Source: Halobaculum sp. MBLA0147 | GTDB taxonomy: Archaea; Halobacteriota; Halobacteria; Halobacteriales; Haloferacaceae | Direction: 5' to 3' | NCBI RefSeq assembly: GCF_041361345.1 | Contig: NZ_JBGKAD010000001.1 | Span: forward strand, 2,418,001 to 2,482,000 | Length of the DNA: 64,000 nt | Part shown: positions 35,412-43,402 of the stretch, one piece after another | Position numbering within the stretch: position 1 is the stretch's first letter | Layout: each line of letters starts with the position of its first letter | The notes under the pieces: generated by a model | Database searches by the model: none | Told to the model about the DNA's origin: nothing | What the model saw: the letters and a program-made list of their open reading frames with translations, nothing else | Position numbers and translations under genes: made by a program

Positions 35412-37439
35412 ATGGCGTCGACAGACACCGGCACGGAGGAGGTGGTCCACGAACCGGACCCGGCGTTCGCCGAGGCGACGAACGTCCGGCAGTTCATGCG
35501 AGAGTACGACATCCCGGACCACGAGGCGCTGATCGAGCGCACGACGACGGACCTCGACGGGGACCCGGACTCCGGCGTCGAGTGGTTCTGGGACGAACTC
35601 GTCGACTACCTCGGGATCGACTTCTACGAGGACTACGACACCGTCCGCGACGACACGGACGGCCCCCAGTTCTCGCGGTGGTACCCCGGCGGGGAACTCA
35701 ACCTCGCGCACAACGTGCTCGACCGCCACGCCGCCCGCGACAGCGAGCGTCGCAACAAGATGGCCTGCATCTGGGAGGGGGAACCCGGCGACGAGCGCCA
35801 CGTCACCTACCACGACCTCCACCGACAGACGAACCGCGTCGCGAACTACCTCGACTCGGTGGGTGTCGAGACGGGTGACACCGTCGGGCTGTACATGCCG
35901 ATGGTGCCGGAGGTGATCTCGATCCTCTACGGCTGTTTCAAGGTGGGCGCGATCGCGGTGCCGATCTTCTCCGGGTTCGGCACGGAGGCGACCGCGACGC
36001 GGATCGCCGACTCGGAGTGTTCCGTGTTGTTCACCGCCGACGGCTTCTACCGCCGCGGCAGCGAGGTGACGCTGAAGGGGACCGCCGACGAGGCGATCGC
36101 CGAGGCCGGCCACGTCGAACACACCGTCGTCTACGACCGCCTCGGGTCGAGCGGGGACGCCGACGCAGACACCGACGAGGACCTCCCGATCCCGTGGCAC
36201 CACGACCGCGACACCTGGTGGGCCGACAGCGTCGCCGCCGCGGACGACGACTACGAGACGCGGTCACTCTCCTCCGACCAGGAGTCGATGCTGCTGTACT
36301 CCTCGGGGACGACGGGGGAGCCGAAGGGGATCGTCCACACCCACGCGGGCGTACAGATGCAGTGTGCGAAGGAGCTCCACTTCGGGTTCGACCAGAAGCC
36401 GTCGGACCGGTTCTTCTGGGTCTCCGATATCGGGTGGATGATGGGGCCGTGGACGCTGATCGGCAACCACACGTTCGGCGGCACCGTGTTCATGTACGAG
36501 GGTGCCCCGGACCACCCGCAGCCCGACCGCTTCTGGGAGATGATCGACCGCCACGACCTGACGCAGTTCGGGATCTCGCCGACGGCGATCCGGGCGCTGC
36601 GCGAGCGGGGTGACGAGTGGCTCGCGGACCACGACCTCTCCTCGCTGCGGATCCTGGGGTCGACCGGCGAGCCGTGGGACCCCGAGTCCTGGCGGTGGTT
36701 CTACGAGCACGTCGGCGGCGGGGAGTGTCCGATCGTCAACATCTCCGGCGGGACGGAGATCTGTGGCTGTTTCCTCATGCCGATGCCGGACCAGCCGCTG
36801 AAGCCGTGTACGCTCGGCTCGCCGGGGCTCGGGATGGACGTCGACATCGTGGACGCCGACGGGGAGTCGGTGGCGGAGACGGGCGAGCGTGGGTTCCTCG
36901 TCGCGCGCGACTCCTGTCCCTCGACGACGAAGTCGCTGTGGTCGGGCGACGAGCGGTACCTCGAGGAGTACTGGTCGACGTGGCCGGACCTGTGGGACCA
37001 CGGCGACTGGGCCCAGAAGGACGCCGACGGGTTCTGGTTCCTCCACGGGCGGGCCGACGACGCCCTGAACGTCGCCGGCCGGAAGATCGGCCCGGCGGAG
37101 ATCGAGGGCGTGTTGATCGACCACCCGGATGTGAACCGCGCGGCGGCGGTCGGGGTGCCGGACGACACCACCGGCACCGCGGTCGTCGCCTACGTCGTCA
37201 CGGAGCCGGGCGTCACCGGCGACGACGACCTGCGTGCGGAGCTGACGGAACTTGTCGGCGAGGAACACGGCAAGCCGTTCCGTCCGCGCGAGGTGTTGTT
37301 CGTCGACGCCTTCCCGAAGACGCAGTCGGGGAAGATCATCCGCCGCGCCATCGCCTCGGTCCACGAGGGCGAGGACCCCGGCGACCTCTCCTCGATGGAG
37401 AACCCCGAGGCGCTCGAGGCGATCCGGGACGCGTCCTGA
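35412..37439 (+). CDS. AMP-forming acyl-CoA synthetase (acetyl-CoA synthetase-like)
   Basis: A 675-residue ANL-superfamily ligase. The N-terminal ACS domain includes FSRWYPGGELNLAHNVLDRH. The ATP/AMP-binding loop is YSSGTTGEPKGIVHTH (about 296-311); STGEPWDPESW and the C-domain hinge HGRADDALNVAGRKIGPAEIE are present, and the catalytic Lys lies in TQSGKIIRR near the C-terminus. Length and motifs fit the acetate/propionate-CoA ligase branch rather than short PaaK-type phenylacetate ligases. Its location beside the paa operon nevertheless makes an aryl-acid substrate possible. ATG at 35412. Confidence 0.88.
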   Translation: MASTDTGTEEVVHEPDPAFAEATNVRQFMREYDIPDHEALIERTTTDLDGDPDSGVEWFWDELVDYLGIDFYEDYDTVRDDTDGPQFSRWYPGGELNLAHNVLDRHAARDSERRNKMACIWEGEPGDERHVTYHDLHRQTNRVANYLDSVGVETGDTVGLYMPMVPEVISILYGCFKVGAIAVPIFSGFGTEATATRIADSECSVLFTADGFYRRGSEVTLKGTADEAIAEAGHVEHTVVYDRLGSSGDADADTDEDLPIPWHHDRDTWWADSVAAADDDYETRSLSSDQESMLLYSSGTTGEPKGIVHTHAGVQMQCAKELHFGFDQKPSDRFFWVSDIGWMMGPWTLIGNHTFGGTVFMYEGAPDHPQPDRFWEMIDRHDLTQFGISPTAIRALRERGDEWLADHDLSSLRILGSTGEPWDPESWRWFYEHVGGGECPIVNISGGTEICGCFLMPMPDQPLKPCTLGSPGLGMDVDIVDADGESVAETGERGFLVARDSCPSTTKSLWSGDERYLEEYWSTWPDLWDHGDWAQKDADGFWFLHGRADDALNVAGRKIGPAEIEGVLIDHPDVNRAAAVGVPDDTTGTAVVAYVVTEPGVTGDDDLRAELTELVGEEHGKPFRPREVLFVDAFPKTQSGKIIRRAIASVHEGEDPGDLSSMENPEALEAIRDAS

Positions 37440-37450
37440 TCTCTCGGACG

Positions 37451-37515
37451 GCTCGTCTCGGTCGTCCGAACGCTCCGTCTCGATCGTCCGAACGCTCCGT
37501 CTCGATCACCCGAAC
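37451..37515. repeat. 22-bp tandem repeat covering the HTH gene 3' end
   Basis: Units at 37451-37471, 37472-37493 and 37494-37515 (core gctccgtctcgatcgtccga plus ac). The last unit contains the stop codon (37506-37508) and final codons of the leftward HTH gene, so the gene end has been tandemly copied downstream. Confidence 0.7.
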
Positions 37516-38141
37516 AACTGTTCGAACAGCGCCGCCTGTCCCCGGCGGAGGCGTTCGAGGAAGGCGGTCTTGCCGACCCCCAACTCGGCGGCCACCTCCG
37601 CGGCGGTGACGGCCTTCGGCACGCCGAAGTACCCCATCGCGTGAGCCGTGCGGATCGCCGCCTCCTGTGCCGGGGTCAGGTCGAACCGCCCGGCGCTCTC
37701 CTCGGTGTCCGGTCCCAGCGGGTAGACCCGTTCCAGACTCACGCCGACGCGGTCGCCGGCGGCCGCCATCACACCCTGGAGCACCTCGCGCCCGACGACC
37801 GCCCCGGCGAAGCGTGCCCCGTCTGGCTCGTAGGTGAGTGTCTCGGGCATGAACCCAACGTCGACGAGGTCGTGGACCACACACGGTGCCAAGGAGAGAC
37901 AGCGGTAGACGGCGCGGTCACCCGCGTCGGCGCGGTGGAGGTACCGGACCCTGTCGTCGGCGTCCAGCGTCGCCGCCACGTCCGCCTCGGCCGGCGCGGA
38001 ACACCTGACGAGCGCGTTGCCGTCGCGACGCAGCGCCGGCGGCTCCGCGGTCACGGTCGCCTCGTGGGCGGTCGCGGCGTCCGCGAGCGGACAACCGTCG
38101 CCCGTCACGCCCACCTCCACGACCAGACACTCGTCGATCAC
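37506..38141 (-). CDS. Bat-type HTH regulator beside the paa operon
   Basis: A 211-residue protein with a C-terminal HTH_10 (bat-type) domain (about residues 155-210: FDLTPAQEAAIRTAHAMGYFGVPKAVTAAEVAAELGV) and an N-terminal sensory domain containing several cysteines. The GTG at 38141 is preferred over the ATG at 38168, because that ATG lies inside the TATA-like GGTTTATGTATCC about 28 bp upstream; leaderless expression fits. It is divergent from paaA, so it is the likely regulator of phenylacetate degradation (inference). Confidence 0.8.
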   Translation of the reverse strand: MIDECLVVEVGVTGDGCPLADAATAHEATVTAEPPALRRDGNALVRCSAPAEADVAATLDADDRVRYLHRADAGDRAVYRCLSLAPCVVHDLVDVGFMPETLTYEPDGARFAGAVVGREVLQGVMAAAGDRVGVSLERVYPLGPDTEESAGRFDLTPAQEAAIRTAHAMGYFGVPKAVTAAEVAAELGVGKTAFLERLRRGQAALFEQLFG

Positions 38142-38163
38142 GCGGCAACACTCGCGTCGAGGA

Positions 38164-38224
38164 TACATAAACCCCGGCTACAGACGGGCCAATCCCTACG
38201 TCACGGTAGTTCCTGACGGTAGGT
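38164..38224 (+). promoter_or_regulatory. Divergent paaA / HTH promoter region
   Basis: It contains the leftward TATA element (about 38164-38175) and, before the paaA ATG, a direct repeat ACGGTAG at 38203-38209 and 38216-38222. The first copy is also the right half of the imperfect palindrome CTACGTCACGGTAG. These are candidate regulator sites. Confidence 0.4.
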
Positions 38225-39163
38225 ATGGACATCGAGACGGTCAAGGAGCGTGCCGGGCCACGCGAGTTCGGGCCGGCCGACGACATGCCCGAGGAGTACC
38301 GCCGCGCGGCCACGCGGATGATCCAGTTCCACGCCAACAGCGAGGTGATGGGTGGGTACCTCGACAAGCAGTTCACCCGCCACGCGCCGTCGCTCGACCG
38401 GAAACTGGCGTGTACGGCGAAGGTCCAAGACGAGATCGGCCACGCGCAGCTGCTGTACCGCGCCGCCGAGACGCTGGGCGTGAAGACCCGCGAGGAGATG
38501 CTGGACGAACTCGCCAACGGCGAGGGGAAGTTCCTCAACTGTTTCCACTACCCGGTCGACTCCTGGTACGAGGCCCCGATGATCGACTTCTTCGTCGACG
38601 GCGGGGCGATGCGCCGACAGGCCACGCTGAAGACCACCTCCTGGACCCCGTACGCCCACGCGATGGACAAGGTGTGTTTCGAGGAGGGGTTCCACGTCAA
38701 GCACGGCGAGTCGATCCTCAAGGAGCTGATGACCTCCTCGAAGGCGACCCGAGAGCGCGTCCAGGAGACGTTCGAGACGTGGTGGCCGCGCATCCTCCAG
38801 TTCTTCGGGCCGACGAACGACGAGTCGCACCACAACGACTTCGCGCAGGACGTGGGTCTGAAGACGGCGACGAACGACGAACTCCGCAACTCGTTCCTCA
38901 ACATGTACGTCCCGAAGGCGGAGAAGTACGGCCTGGAGATCCCGGAGTACCCGCGCATCTTCGAGCGTGACGACGGGACGATGGCGATCCGCGAGGACGA
39001 CCTCGACTGGGACGAGTTCTGGACGATCTCGAAGAACGACTACGAGGGGAGTCACGAACAGATCGGCACCCGACGGCGGCGCCAGGAGGCCGTCGAGTGG
39101 GTGCGCCAGTCGATGGACGACTGGGAGGCGTCGGGCGGAACCACGCCGCAGGCGGCCGACTGA
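38225..39163 (+). CDS. paaA: Phenylacetyl-CoA epoxidase subunit PaaA
   Basis: A 312-residue catalytic di-iron subunit of the ring-1,2-phenylacetyl-CoA epoxidase. Ferritin-like iron motifs are seen: the Glu in QFHANSEVMGGYLDKQF, KVQDEIGHAQLLYRA (ExxH), and FEEGFHVKHGESIL (second E and ExxH-type) in the C-terminal half, with SWYEAPMIDFFVDGGAM between. First gene of paaABCD plus zinc ribbon; the paaB ATG follows 10 bp after the stop. The oxygenase opens the aerobic hybrid pathway for phenylacetate; the reductase subunit PaaE is not in the window. Confidence 0.96.
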   Translation: MDIETVKERAGPREFGPADDMPEEYRRAATRMIQFHANSEVMGGYLDKQFTRHAPSLDRKLACTAKVQDEIGHAQLLYRAAETLGVKTREEMLDELANGEGKFLNCFHYPVDSWYEAPMIDFFVDGGAMRRQATLKTTSWTPYAHAMDKVCFEEGFHVKHGESILKELMTSSKATRERVQETFETWWPRILQFFGPTNDESHHNDFAQDVGLKTATNDELRNSFLNMYVPKAEKYGLEIPEYPRIFERDDGTMAIREDDLDWDEFWTISKNDYEGSHEQIGTRRRRQEAVEWVRQSMDDWEASGGTTPQAAD

Positions 39164-39173
39164 GAGACCACAC

Positions 39174-39500
39174 ATGATCTGGGAAGTGTTCAGACAGGAG
39201 GAACCGGGCGACTACCACCAGCACGTCGGCAACGTCCACGCGCCGGACCGGGAGATGGCGAAGCAGTTCGCCCAGATCCAGCACGCCCGCCGGATGCAGA
39301 CGAACTCGCTGTGGGTCGTCCCGCAGGAGGAGATCGGTGAGGTCGACGCCGAGGACACCAGCTTCGGCGGTACCACCGACAAGTCCTACCGCTGGGCGAT
39401 GACGTACAACGACATCGACGCCTCCTTCGCCGAGGAGGTCGCCGACAGCGAGGAGGAACAGCGCGAGGCCGCGGAGAAACGCTCGGAGGCCCAGTCGTGA
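39174..39500 (+). CDS. paaB: Phenylacetyl-CoA epoxidase subunit PaaB
   Basis: A 108-residue small structural subunit, with IWEVFRQEEPGDYHQHVGNVH at the N-terminus and MAKQFAQIQHARRMQTNSLWVVP in the middle, both typical of PaaB. It has an acidic, helical haloarchaeal tail. It bridges PaaAC heterodimers. ATG at 39174, and the stop overlaps the paaC GTG by 4 bp. Confidence 0.94.
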   Translation: MIWEVFRQEEPGDYHQHVGNVHAPDREMAKQFAQIQHARRMQTNSLWVVPQEEIGEVDAEDTSFGGTTDKSYRWAMTYNDIDASFAEEVADSEEEQREAAEKRSEAQS

Positions 39501-40321
39501 CCGCCGCCGGACTCGACCGCGAGGACCTGACGGACGAACAGCAGACCGCGCTGGAGACACTGCTGTTCCGCCTCGCAGACGACGAGTTCGTCCACGCCGA
39601 GCGCGCGACGGAGTGGCAGATCTACGCGCCGACACTGGAGTCGGACCTCGCCCTCGCCAACGTCGCCCAAGACGAGTTCGGGCACGCACGGCTCTGGTAC
39701 GACCTCCTGCAGGAACTCGGCTACACGGAGGCCGAGTGTATCTGGGAGCGCGACGCCGACGACTGGACTCACTCGACACTCGTCGAGCGGCCGTTCCCGG
39801 ACGGCGGCTGGGGGAACGCGATCCTCCGGGGGTACCTCTACGACGTGGCCGAGCGCATCCGACTGGAGGCGTTGATCGACACGAGTTACGCCCCGCTCGC
39901 GGACCGCGTCGGCAAGGCGCTCGACGAGGAGGAGTACCACCGCGAACACGCCGAGAACTGGCTGGACCGACTCGCCGGCGGCGGCGAGTCCCACGAGCGA
40001 CTCCAGCGGGCCGTCGACGACCTGTTCCCGCACGCGCTCTCGCTGTTCGCACCCAGCGAGCACGAGGAGACGATCCTCGACGCGGGGTTCCGCACGGAGT
40101 CGACCGCCGACATGCGCGAGGAGTGGCTCGACACCGTGATCCCGCGACTGGAGTCGCTGGGGCTCGACGTGCCCGATCCGGAGGACACCGACCTGCCAGA
40201 GGCGCGCGGTCGTGACGGCACTCACACCGACGCGTGGTTCGACCTCCAGGCGGAGTTCACCGCGACGTACGGCGAGATCGACCCGGACGAGCCGGCGACG
40301 CTCTCCAGCGAGGGGGTGTGA
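39497..40321 (+). CDS. paaC: Phenylacetyl-CoA epoxidase subunit PaaC
   Basis: A 274-residue structural ferritin-like subunit that pairs with PaaA. LADDEFVHAERATEWQIYAPTLE, NVAQDEFGHARLWYDLL and LDEEEYHREHAENWL carry the helix pattern. The GTG start overlaps paaB by 4 bp, giving translational coupling. One base separates its stop from the paaD GTG. Confidence 0.94.
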   Translation: MTAAGLDREDLTDEQQTALETLLFRLADDEFVHAERATEWQIYAPTLESDLALANVAQDEFGHARLWYDLLQELGYTEAECIWERDADDWTHSTLVERPFPDGGWGNAILRGYLYDVAERIRLEALIDTSYAPLADRVGKALDEEEYHREHAENWLDRLAGGGESHERLQRAVDDLFPHALSLFAPSEHEETILDAGFRTESTADMREEWLDTVIPRLESLGLDVPDPEDTDLPEARGRDGTHTDAWFDLQAEFTATYGEIDPDEPATLSSEGV

Positions 40322-40322
40322 C

Positions 40323-40739
40323 GTGCCGACGAACGCACCGATAGACTCGGAGGCGTGCGCCTACACCGAGTACGAGGACGGGGAGTCGCCCGCGGACTAC
40401 CCGAAGACCGGCGCAGGTGCCGAGGGTGTCGAAGCCGAGATCTGGGACGCCCTCCGCGAGGTGGAGGACCCGGAGATGCCCGTCAGCATCGTCGATCTCG
40501 GACTGATCTACGGCGTCGAGGTGGACCCCGAGAGTGGCACTGCCGAGGTCGAGATGACACTCACCTACTCCGGGTGTCCGGCTCGCGACATGCTCCTGAA
40601 CGACGTGGAGTGTGCCGCAGAGACCGCCTCGGAGGTCGACGACGCCGAGGTCCGCCTGCGGTACTCCCCGGAGTGGAACGTGAACATGGTGACCGAACGG
40701 GGTCGCTCGGCACTGCGCGACTTCGGACTGAGTGTGTGA
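40323..40739 (+). CDS. paaD: PaaD, DUF59/MIP18 domain only
   Basis: A 138-residue protein needed for maturation of the epoxidase. The DUF59 domain (about 37-130) shows DALREVEDPEMPVSIVDLGLIYG, LTYSGCPARDML with the conserved Cys, and SPEWNVNMVTERGRSALRDFG. Bacterial PaaD continues into a C-terminal zinc ribbon; here the chain stops after GLSV and the ribbon is a separate gene 2 bp downstream. Start is the GTG one base after paaC. Confidence 0.9.
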   Translation: MPTNAPIDSEACAYTEYEDGESPADYPKTGAGAEGVEAEIWDALREVEDPEMPVSIVDLGLIYGVEVDPESGTAEVEMTLTYSGCPARDMLLNDVECAAETASEVDDAEVRLRYSPEWNVNMVTERGRSALRDFGLSV

Positions 40740-40741
40740 GT

Positions 40742-40939
40742 ATGAGTGATTCAGAGACCCCCAGCGCGCCGACCGACGACGCCGACCCGAGTACCGAGAC
40801 CAGCGGCGAGACCGCGGGTGCAGAGTGTCCGTACTGCGGCTCGACGGAGACGGAACGCGACCACCCGCAGGGTCCCTCGTCGTGTCGGTCGATGCACTTC
40901 TGTAACGAGTGTCAACAGCCGTTCGAGCGGTTCGGGTAG
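40742..40939 (+). CDS. Free-standing PaaD C-terminal zinc ribbon
   Basis: A 65-residue protein. Residues 1-28 are acidic and disordered, and residues 29-65 form a four-cysteine ribbon (CPYCGSTETERDHPQG, then SCRSMHFCNECQQPFERF). The spacing and the GST..S-C-R-S/K.L-Y/H-F-C..C..PF pattern match the C-terminal ribbon of bacterial PaaD. It most likely acts with the DUF59 protein encoded just upstream, so the single bacterial protein is split in two here. Confidence 0.8.
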   Translation: MSDSETPSAPTDDADPSTETSGETAGAECPYCGSTETERDHPQGPSSCRSMHFCNECQQPFERFG

Positions 40940-41006
40940 GTAGGTGTCGACGTGTGGACGGCACCCGGACGAGGGTTTTTCACCGATTCCGAGGCAACGG
41001 CGAGGT

Positions 41007-41294
41007 ATGAGTGACCGAGTCGAGAACGACGACCCCGTCGTCACGGAACTCTCCAGTGACGGCGAGACGGCGATCCCTGCGCCGGTCCGCGAGTGTTTGG
41101 CCCTCGAACCGGGCGACGAGATCCGGTGGCGCATCGACGGGGAGACGGTCCGTGTCCGTCGGGCCACGCCGACGGCGAAGGGTGTCGCCTACGCGGACGA
41201 CGTCCCGATCGAGGATCGAGAGGAGTGGGTGACCAACGCGAACGAACGCCTCCGCCGGAAGCGCGAGACGGACTGGGACGGGGCTGGTGAGTAG
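41007..41294 (+). CDS. AbrB-like antitoxin/DNA-binding protein
   Basis: A 95-residue protein. Residues 10-55 match a SpoVT/AbrB swapped-hairpin domain (TELSSDGETAIPAPVRECLALEPGDEIRWRIDGE), and the rest is an acidic helical tail suited to covering a toxin. Its stop is directly followed by the ATG of the PIN gene with no gap, the standard antitoxin-toxin order. ATG at 41007, after a GGTTTTTCACC promoter patch about 30 bp upstream. Confidence 0.8.
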   Translation: MSDRVENDDPVVTELSSDGETAIPAPVRECLALEPGDEIRWRIDGETVRVRRATPTAKGVAYADDVPIEDREEWVTNANERLRRKRETDWDGAGE

Positions 41295-41702
41295 ATGGCG
41301 ACGTACGTCGCCGACGCCGTCGCGATGAACCGTCGACTGATCGGTGCCGAGCCCGCCCGTGTCGCGGGAGTGTTCGACCGCGCACGACGGGGTCTCGACA
41401 GTCTCCTCGCCACGCCCGTCCAGTTGGCCGAGGTCGCCGACACGTTCACGCGACGCGACGAGATCGCGGGCACGACACCGTCACTCACCGGACGAGAGGC
41501 CGTACGGACACTGTTGGACGGCCCCGTCGACTCGACACCCGTCGACCGGGCCGTCCTCCTCCGACTCGACCGGCTGTTCGACTACTACTCGATCCACGAC
41601 GCCGTCCTCGTCGCCGCACACGAGACGCTCGACGCGGACGGCATCGTGACGAACGACCGCGAGATCGAGACGTTCGACGGTGACGCCGCCGTGTGGTCGT
41701 AG
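41295..41702 (+). CDS. PIN-domain toxin-like ribonuclease (VapC-type)
   Basis: A 135-residue PIN-domain protein. The acidic residues expected of a PIN nuclease are present in order: D7 (YVADAVAMN), E46 (VQLAEVADTF), the Asp of YYSIHDAVLVAAHE (about 100) and the Asp of IVTNDREIETF (about 119). It starts at the base after the AbrB-type antitoxin stop. The likely role is an RNA-cleaving toxin of a VapBC-like pair. The first motif (VADAV) is weaker than the usual LDASV. Confidence 0.75.
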   Translation: MATYVADAVAMNRRLIGAEPARVAGVFDRARRGLDSLLATPVQLAEVADTFTRRDEIAGTTPSLTGREAVRTLLDGPVDSTPVDRAVLLRLDRLFDYYSIHDAVLVAAHETLDADGIVTNDREIETFDGDAAVWS

Positions 41703-41710
41703 CCGTTGGG

Positions 41711-41769
41711 TCACCGCGTCGTGCGCCCTCCGAGAACAAACACGAGCAGTGCCATCGAGAGCGCGCCGA
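41711..41769 (-). pseudogene. 3' fragment of a second pentapeptide-channel gene
   Basis: 59 bp aligned without gaps to the last 59 bp of the channel gene at 43403-43461, with 7 mismatches. In the minus frame it reads GALSMALLVFVLGGRTTR and stop, against GALLMALLVFVLGRRATR and stop in the intact gene. It has no start or upstream coding part, and it abuts the 3' end of the HTH gene. It looks like the remnant of a duplicated or recombined channel gene. Confidence 0.75.
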
Positions 41770-41773
41770 CACG

Positions 41774-42442
41774 TCAGAACAGTTCGTCGAGCGTCCTGTC
41801 GCCGTCTGCGTCCTCGTTCAGAACGCTCGGGTCCGCAGGGGCCGCGTCGGCGTAGAACGTCTCCTCGCGGAGTTCTCTGAGTGTCGTGCCCTCGTCGGTC
41901 ACGGCCGTCAGATCGGCCGAGGAATCGGTGTCTATCTCCGATCCATCGTGGCCGAGTGCTTTCCGAACCGTCGACGGGAGCGTAGGCCGTGGTGCGTTCT
42001 CGTGGCGGCCGACCGTCTCGGTCTTGTGTGTCGCGTCGTGGACGGCACGGAGGACAGCTACTCCGCGGAGGTAGTTGTACTCGGTCAGCAGCGAGACACC
42101 GAAGGCGGTGAACCCCCAGAAGTCCGCCGGCACGTCACGCGAGTCCTCGTTCGGCTCGTGGTGGTACTGGGTCAGAATCTCGTGGTCCGCGAGGTTGGCG
42201 AGTTGCTCGCTGATCGCGGAGCGACTGCGCGGGACGTAGTACGCGATCTCGGTCGTGGACGCGAGGTTCGACGGGTGGCCGAGGAGAACTTGCAGAACGT
42301 TGTGTCGCGTCTCCTGTGAGAGATACCGCTGGACCGTGCGCTCGGTCTCGTACGGGACGCTGTCGTCGAGGTCGAAGACGTCCGCGACCGAGGGCGTCTC
42401 CGCGTGACCCTCCGATCCGGTGGCTGTCTCAGAGCGACTCAT
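41774..42442 (-). CDS. Winged-HTH regulator of the accessory module
   Basis: A 222-residue protein. An ArsR-like winged helix spans about residues 36-95 (TVQRYLSQETRHNVLQVLLGHPSNLASTTEI, then RSRSAISEQLANLADHEIL and a YYHHEP-type wing). FWGFTAFGVSLLTEYNYLRGVAVLRAVHDAT and a disordered acidic C-terminus follow. The ATG at 42440-42442 faces the divergent gene at 42563 across a perfect 10-bp inverted repeat, so it probably represses both promoters. Confidence 0.8.
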   Translation of the reverse strand: MSRSETATGSEGHAETPSVADVFDLDDSVPYETERTVQRYLSQETRHNVLQVLLGHPSNLASTTEIAYYVPRSRSAISEQLANLADHEILTQYHHEPNEDSRDVPADFWGFTAFGVSLLTEYNYLRGVAVLRAVHDATHKTETVGRHENAPRPTLPSTVRKALGHDGSEIDTDSSADLTAVTDEGTTLRELREETFYADAAPADPSVLNEDADGDRTLDELF

Positions 42443-42487
42443 CGTTGCCCGTCCGTACGCACGGGTGTCGGGTAAGCATTCCGGACA

Positions 42488-42524
42488 GACCACGACGATT
42501 CTCTGGCTCGAATCCGTCGTGGTC
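42488..42524. promoter_or_regulatory. Perfect 10-bp inverted repeat operator candidate
   Basis: GACCACGACG (42488-42497) and CGTCGTGGTC (42515-42524) are exact inverse copies with 17 bp between. They lie in the 120-bp gap between the divergent HTH gene and the Rossmannoid gene. The centre-to-centre distance of 27 bp suits a dimeric regulator binding two half-sites. Confidence 0.55.
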
Positions 42525-42562
42525 GAAACACTCTTGCGCTCCGTTACTGATATCGTCACAGT

Positions 42563-43384
42563 ATGGTCGATTCTACACGTCGCAGACGTGTCTCCGAGGC
42601 ACTGTCGCGGGCACTCCGAGACATCTCGCTCCCCGTCGAGGACTACACGACGATCCGGACGTGGGTGGACGAGGAACTTCCCCAACTTCACAGCCCCGCT
42701 GTCACCTCCTATCTCGTCTTCGGGAGTTACAGAGGACGCTACCACGAGTCCTTGCGACTCGCGCAGTACGAACTGTCGAAACCGGTGAGCGTCACTGCGG
42801 TGGTCCTCGGAGACACGCCGGAACTCGGTCTCACGGTCGCGGAGATCGGGCCGGACCCGTTGGCGTTTCTCGTGAAGTTCCACCTCTTGACGGCGTTCGC
42901 CGACCGGAACGTCGGCATCTACGAGAAGGACTCCGGTGGCGAGGCGGTCGAACTCGGACTGCTCACGGGTGAGTCGTGTTTCGAGCAGACGACACTGTTG
43001 CCTCGTGACTACTACGGGAGAGAGAGCGACGACATCCAGGATCGAGCAGACGTGTTCTCGGTTGCACGCCACGTCGCGTTCGCGGCCGACCTCGACGAGG
43101 ACGAGAAGAAGACCGAACTCCGCGGACTACTCCAGACGGCTCGGAGTCGGGGAATCGACGTGAGCGAACACGAGTTGACGGTGTTTCTCGAGGAGGAACT
43201 CGCCGACCGAGACGCGGACGCTCCGACGTACAGTTGGGTCCACCTCTCGGTCTTCCGACAGTTCGAGGCGAGCGGACGGTGTGAGACGTGGCACACCGAA
43301 GACGACCTCCGAGCGGCCGTCGCGCGGATCAGAGCAGAGAGCGCGCCACAGTGGGATCTCGGGACGACCGGTTCGGGGAGTTGA
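42563..43384 (+). CDS. Predicted NDT/TIR-like Rossmannoid protein
   Basis: A 273-residue protein of a family I do not know by name. Residues 50-135 follow a nucleoside deoxyribosyltransferase/TIR-like layout: the strand YLVFGSYRG, helix ESLRLAQYEL, strand SVTAVVLGDTPE, helix FLVKFHLLTAFADRN, strand VGIYEKDSGG, then EAVELG with E130 in the catalytic-Glu position. The second half is helical (ARHVAFAADLDEDEKK, ELTVFLEEELADRD) and ends in SWVHLSVFRQFEASGRC. Such folds hydrolyse or sense nucleotides in defence systems; the activity here is inference. ATG at 42563, divergent from the HTH gene. Confidence 0.5.
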   Translation: MVDSTRRRRVSEALSRALRDISLPVEDYTTIRTWVDEELPQLHSPAVTSYLVFGSYRGRYHESLRLAQYELSKPVSVTAVVLGDTPELGLTVAEIGPDPLAFLVKFHLLTAFADRNVGIYEKDSGGEAVELGLLTGESCFEQTTLLPRDYYGRESDDIQDRADVFSVARHVAFAADLDEDEKKTELRGLLQTARSRGIDVSEHELTVFLEEELADRDADAPTYSWVHLSVFRQFEASGRCETWHTEDDLRAAVARIRAESAPQWDLGTTGSGS

Positions 43385-43402
43385 GTGTCCGAGAACTGTC
43401 GA

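Noticed and set aside
35412-37439. Annotation as phenylacetate-CoA ligase PaaK
   Set aside because: Length and motifs fit the 650-residue acetyl-CoA synthetase branch, not the 430-residue PaaK branch; only its location supports an aryl substrate.
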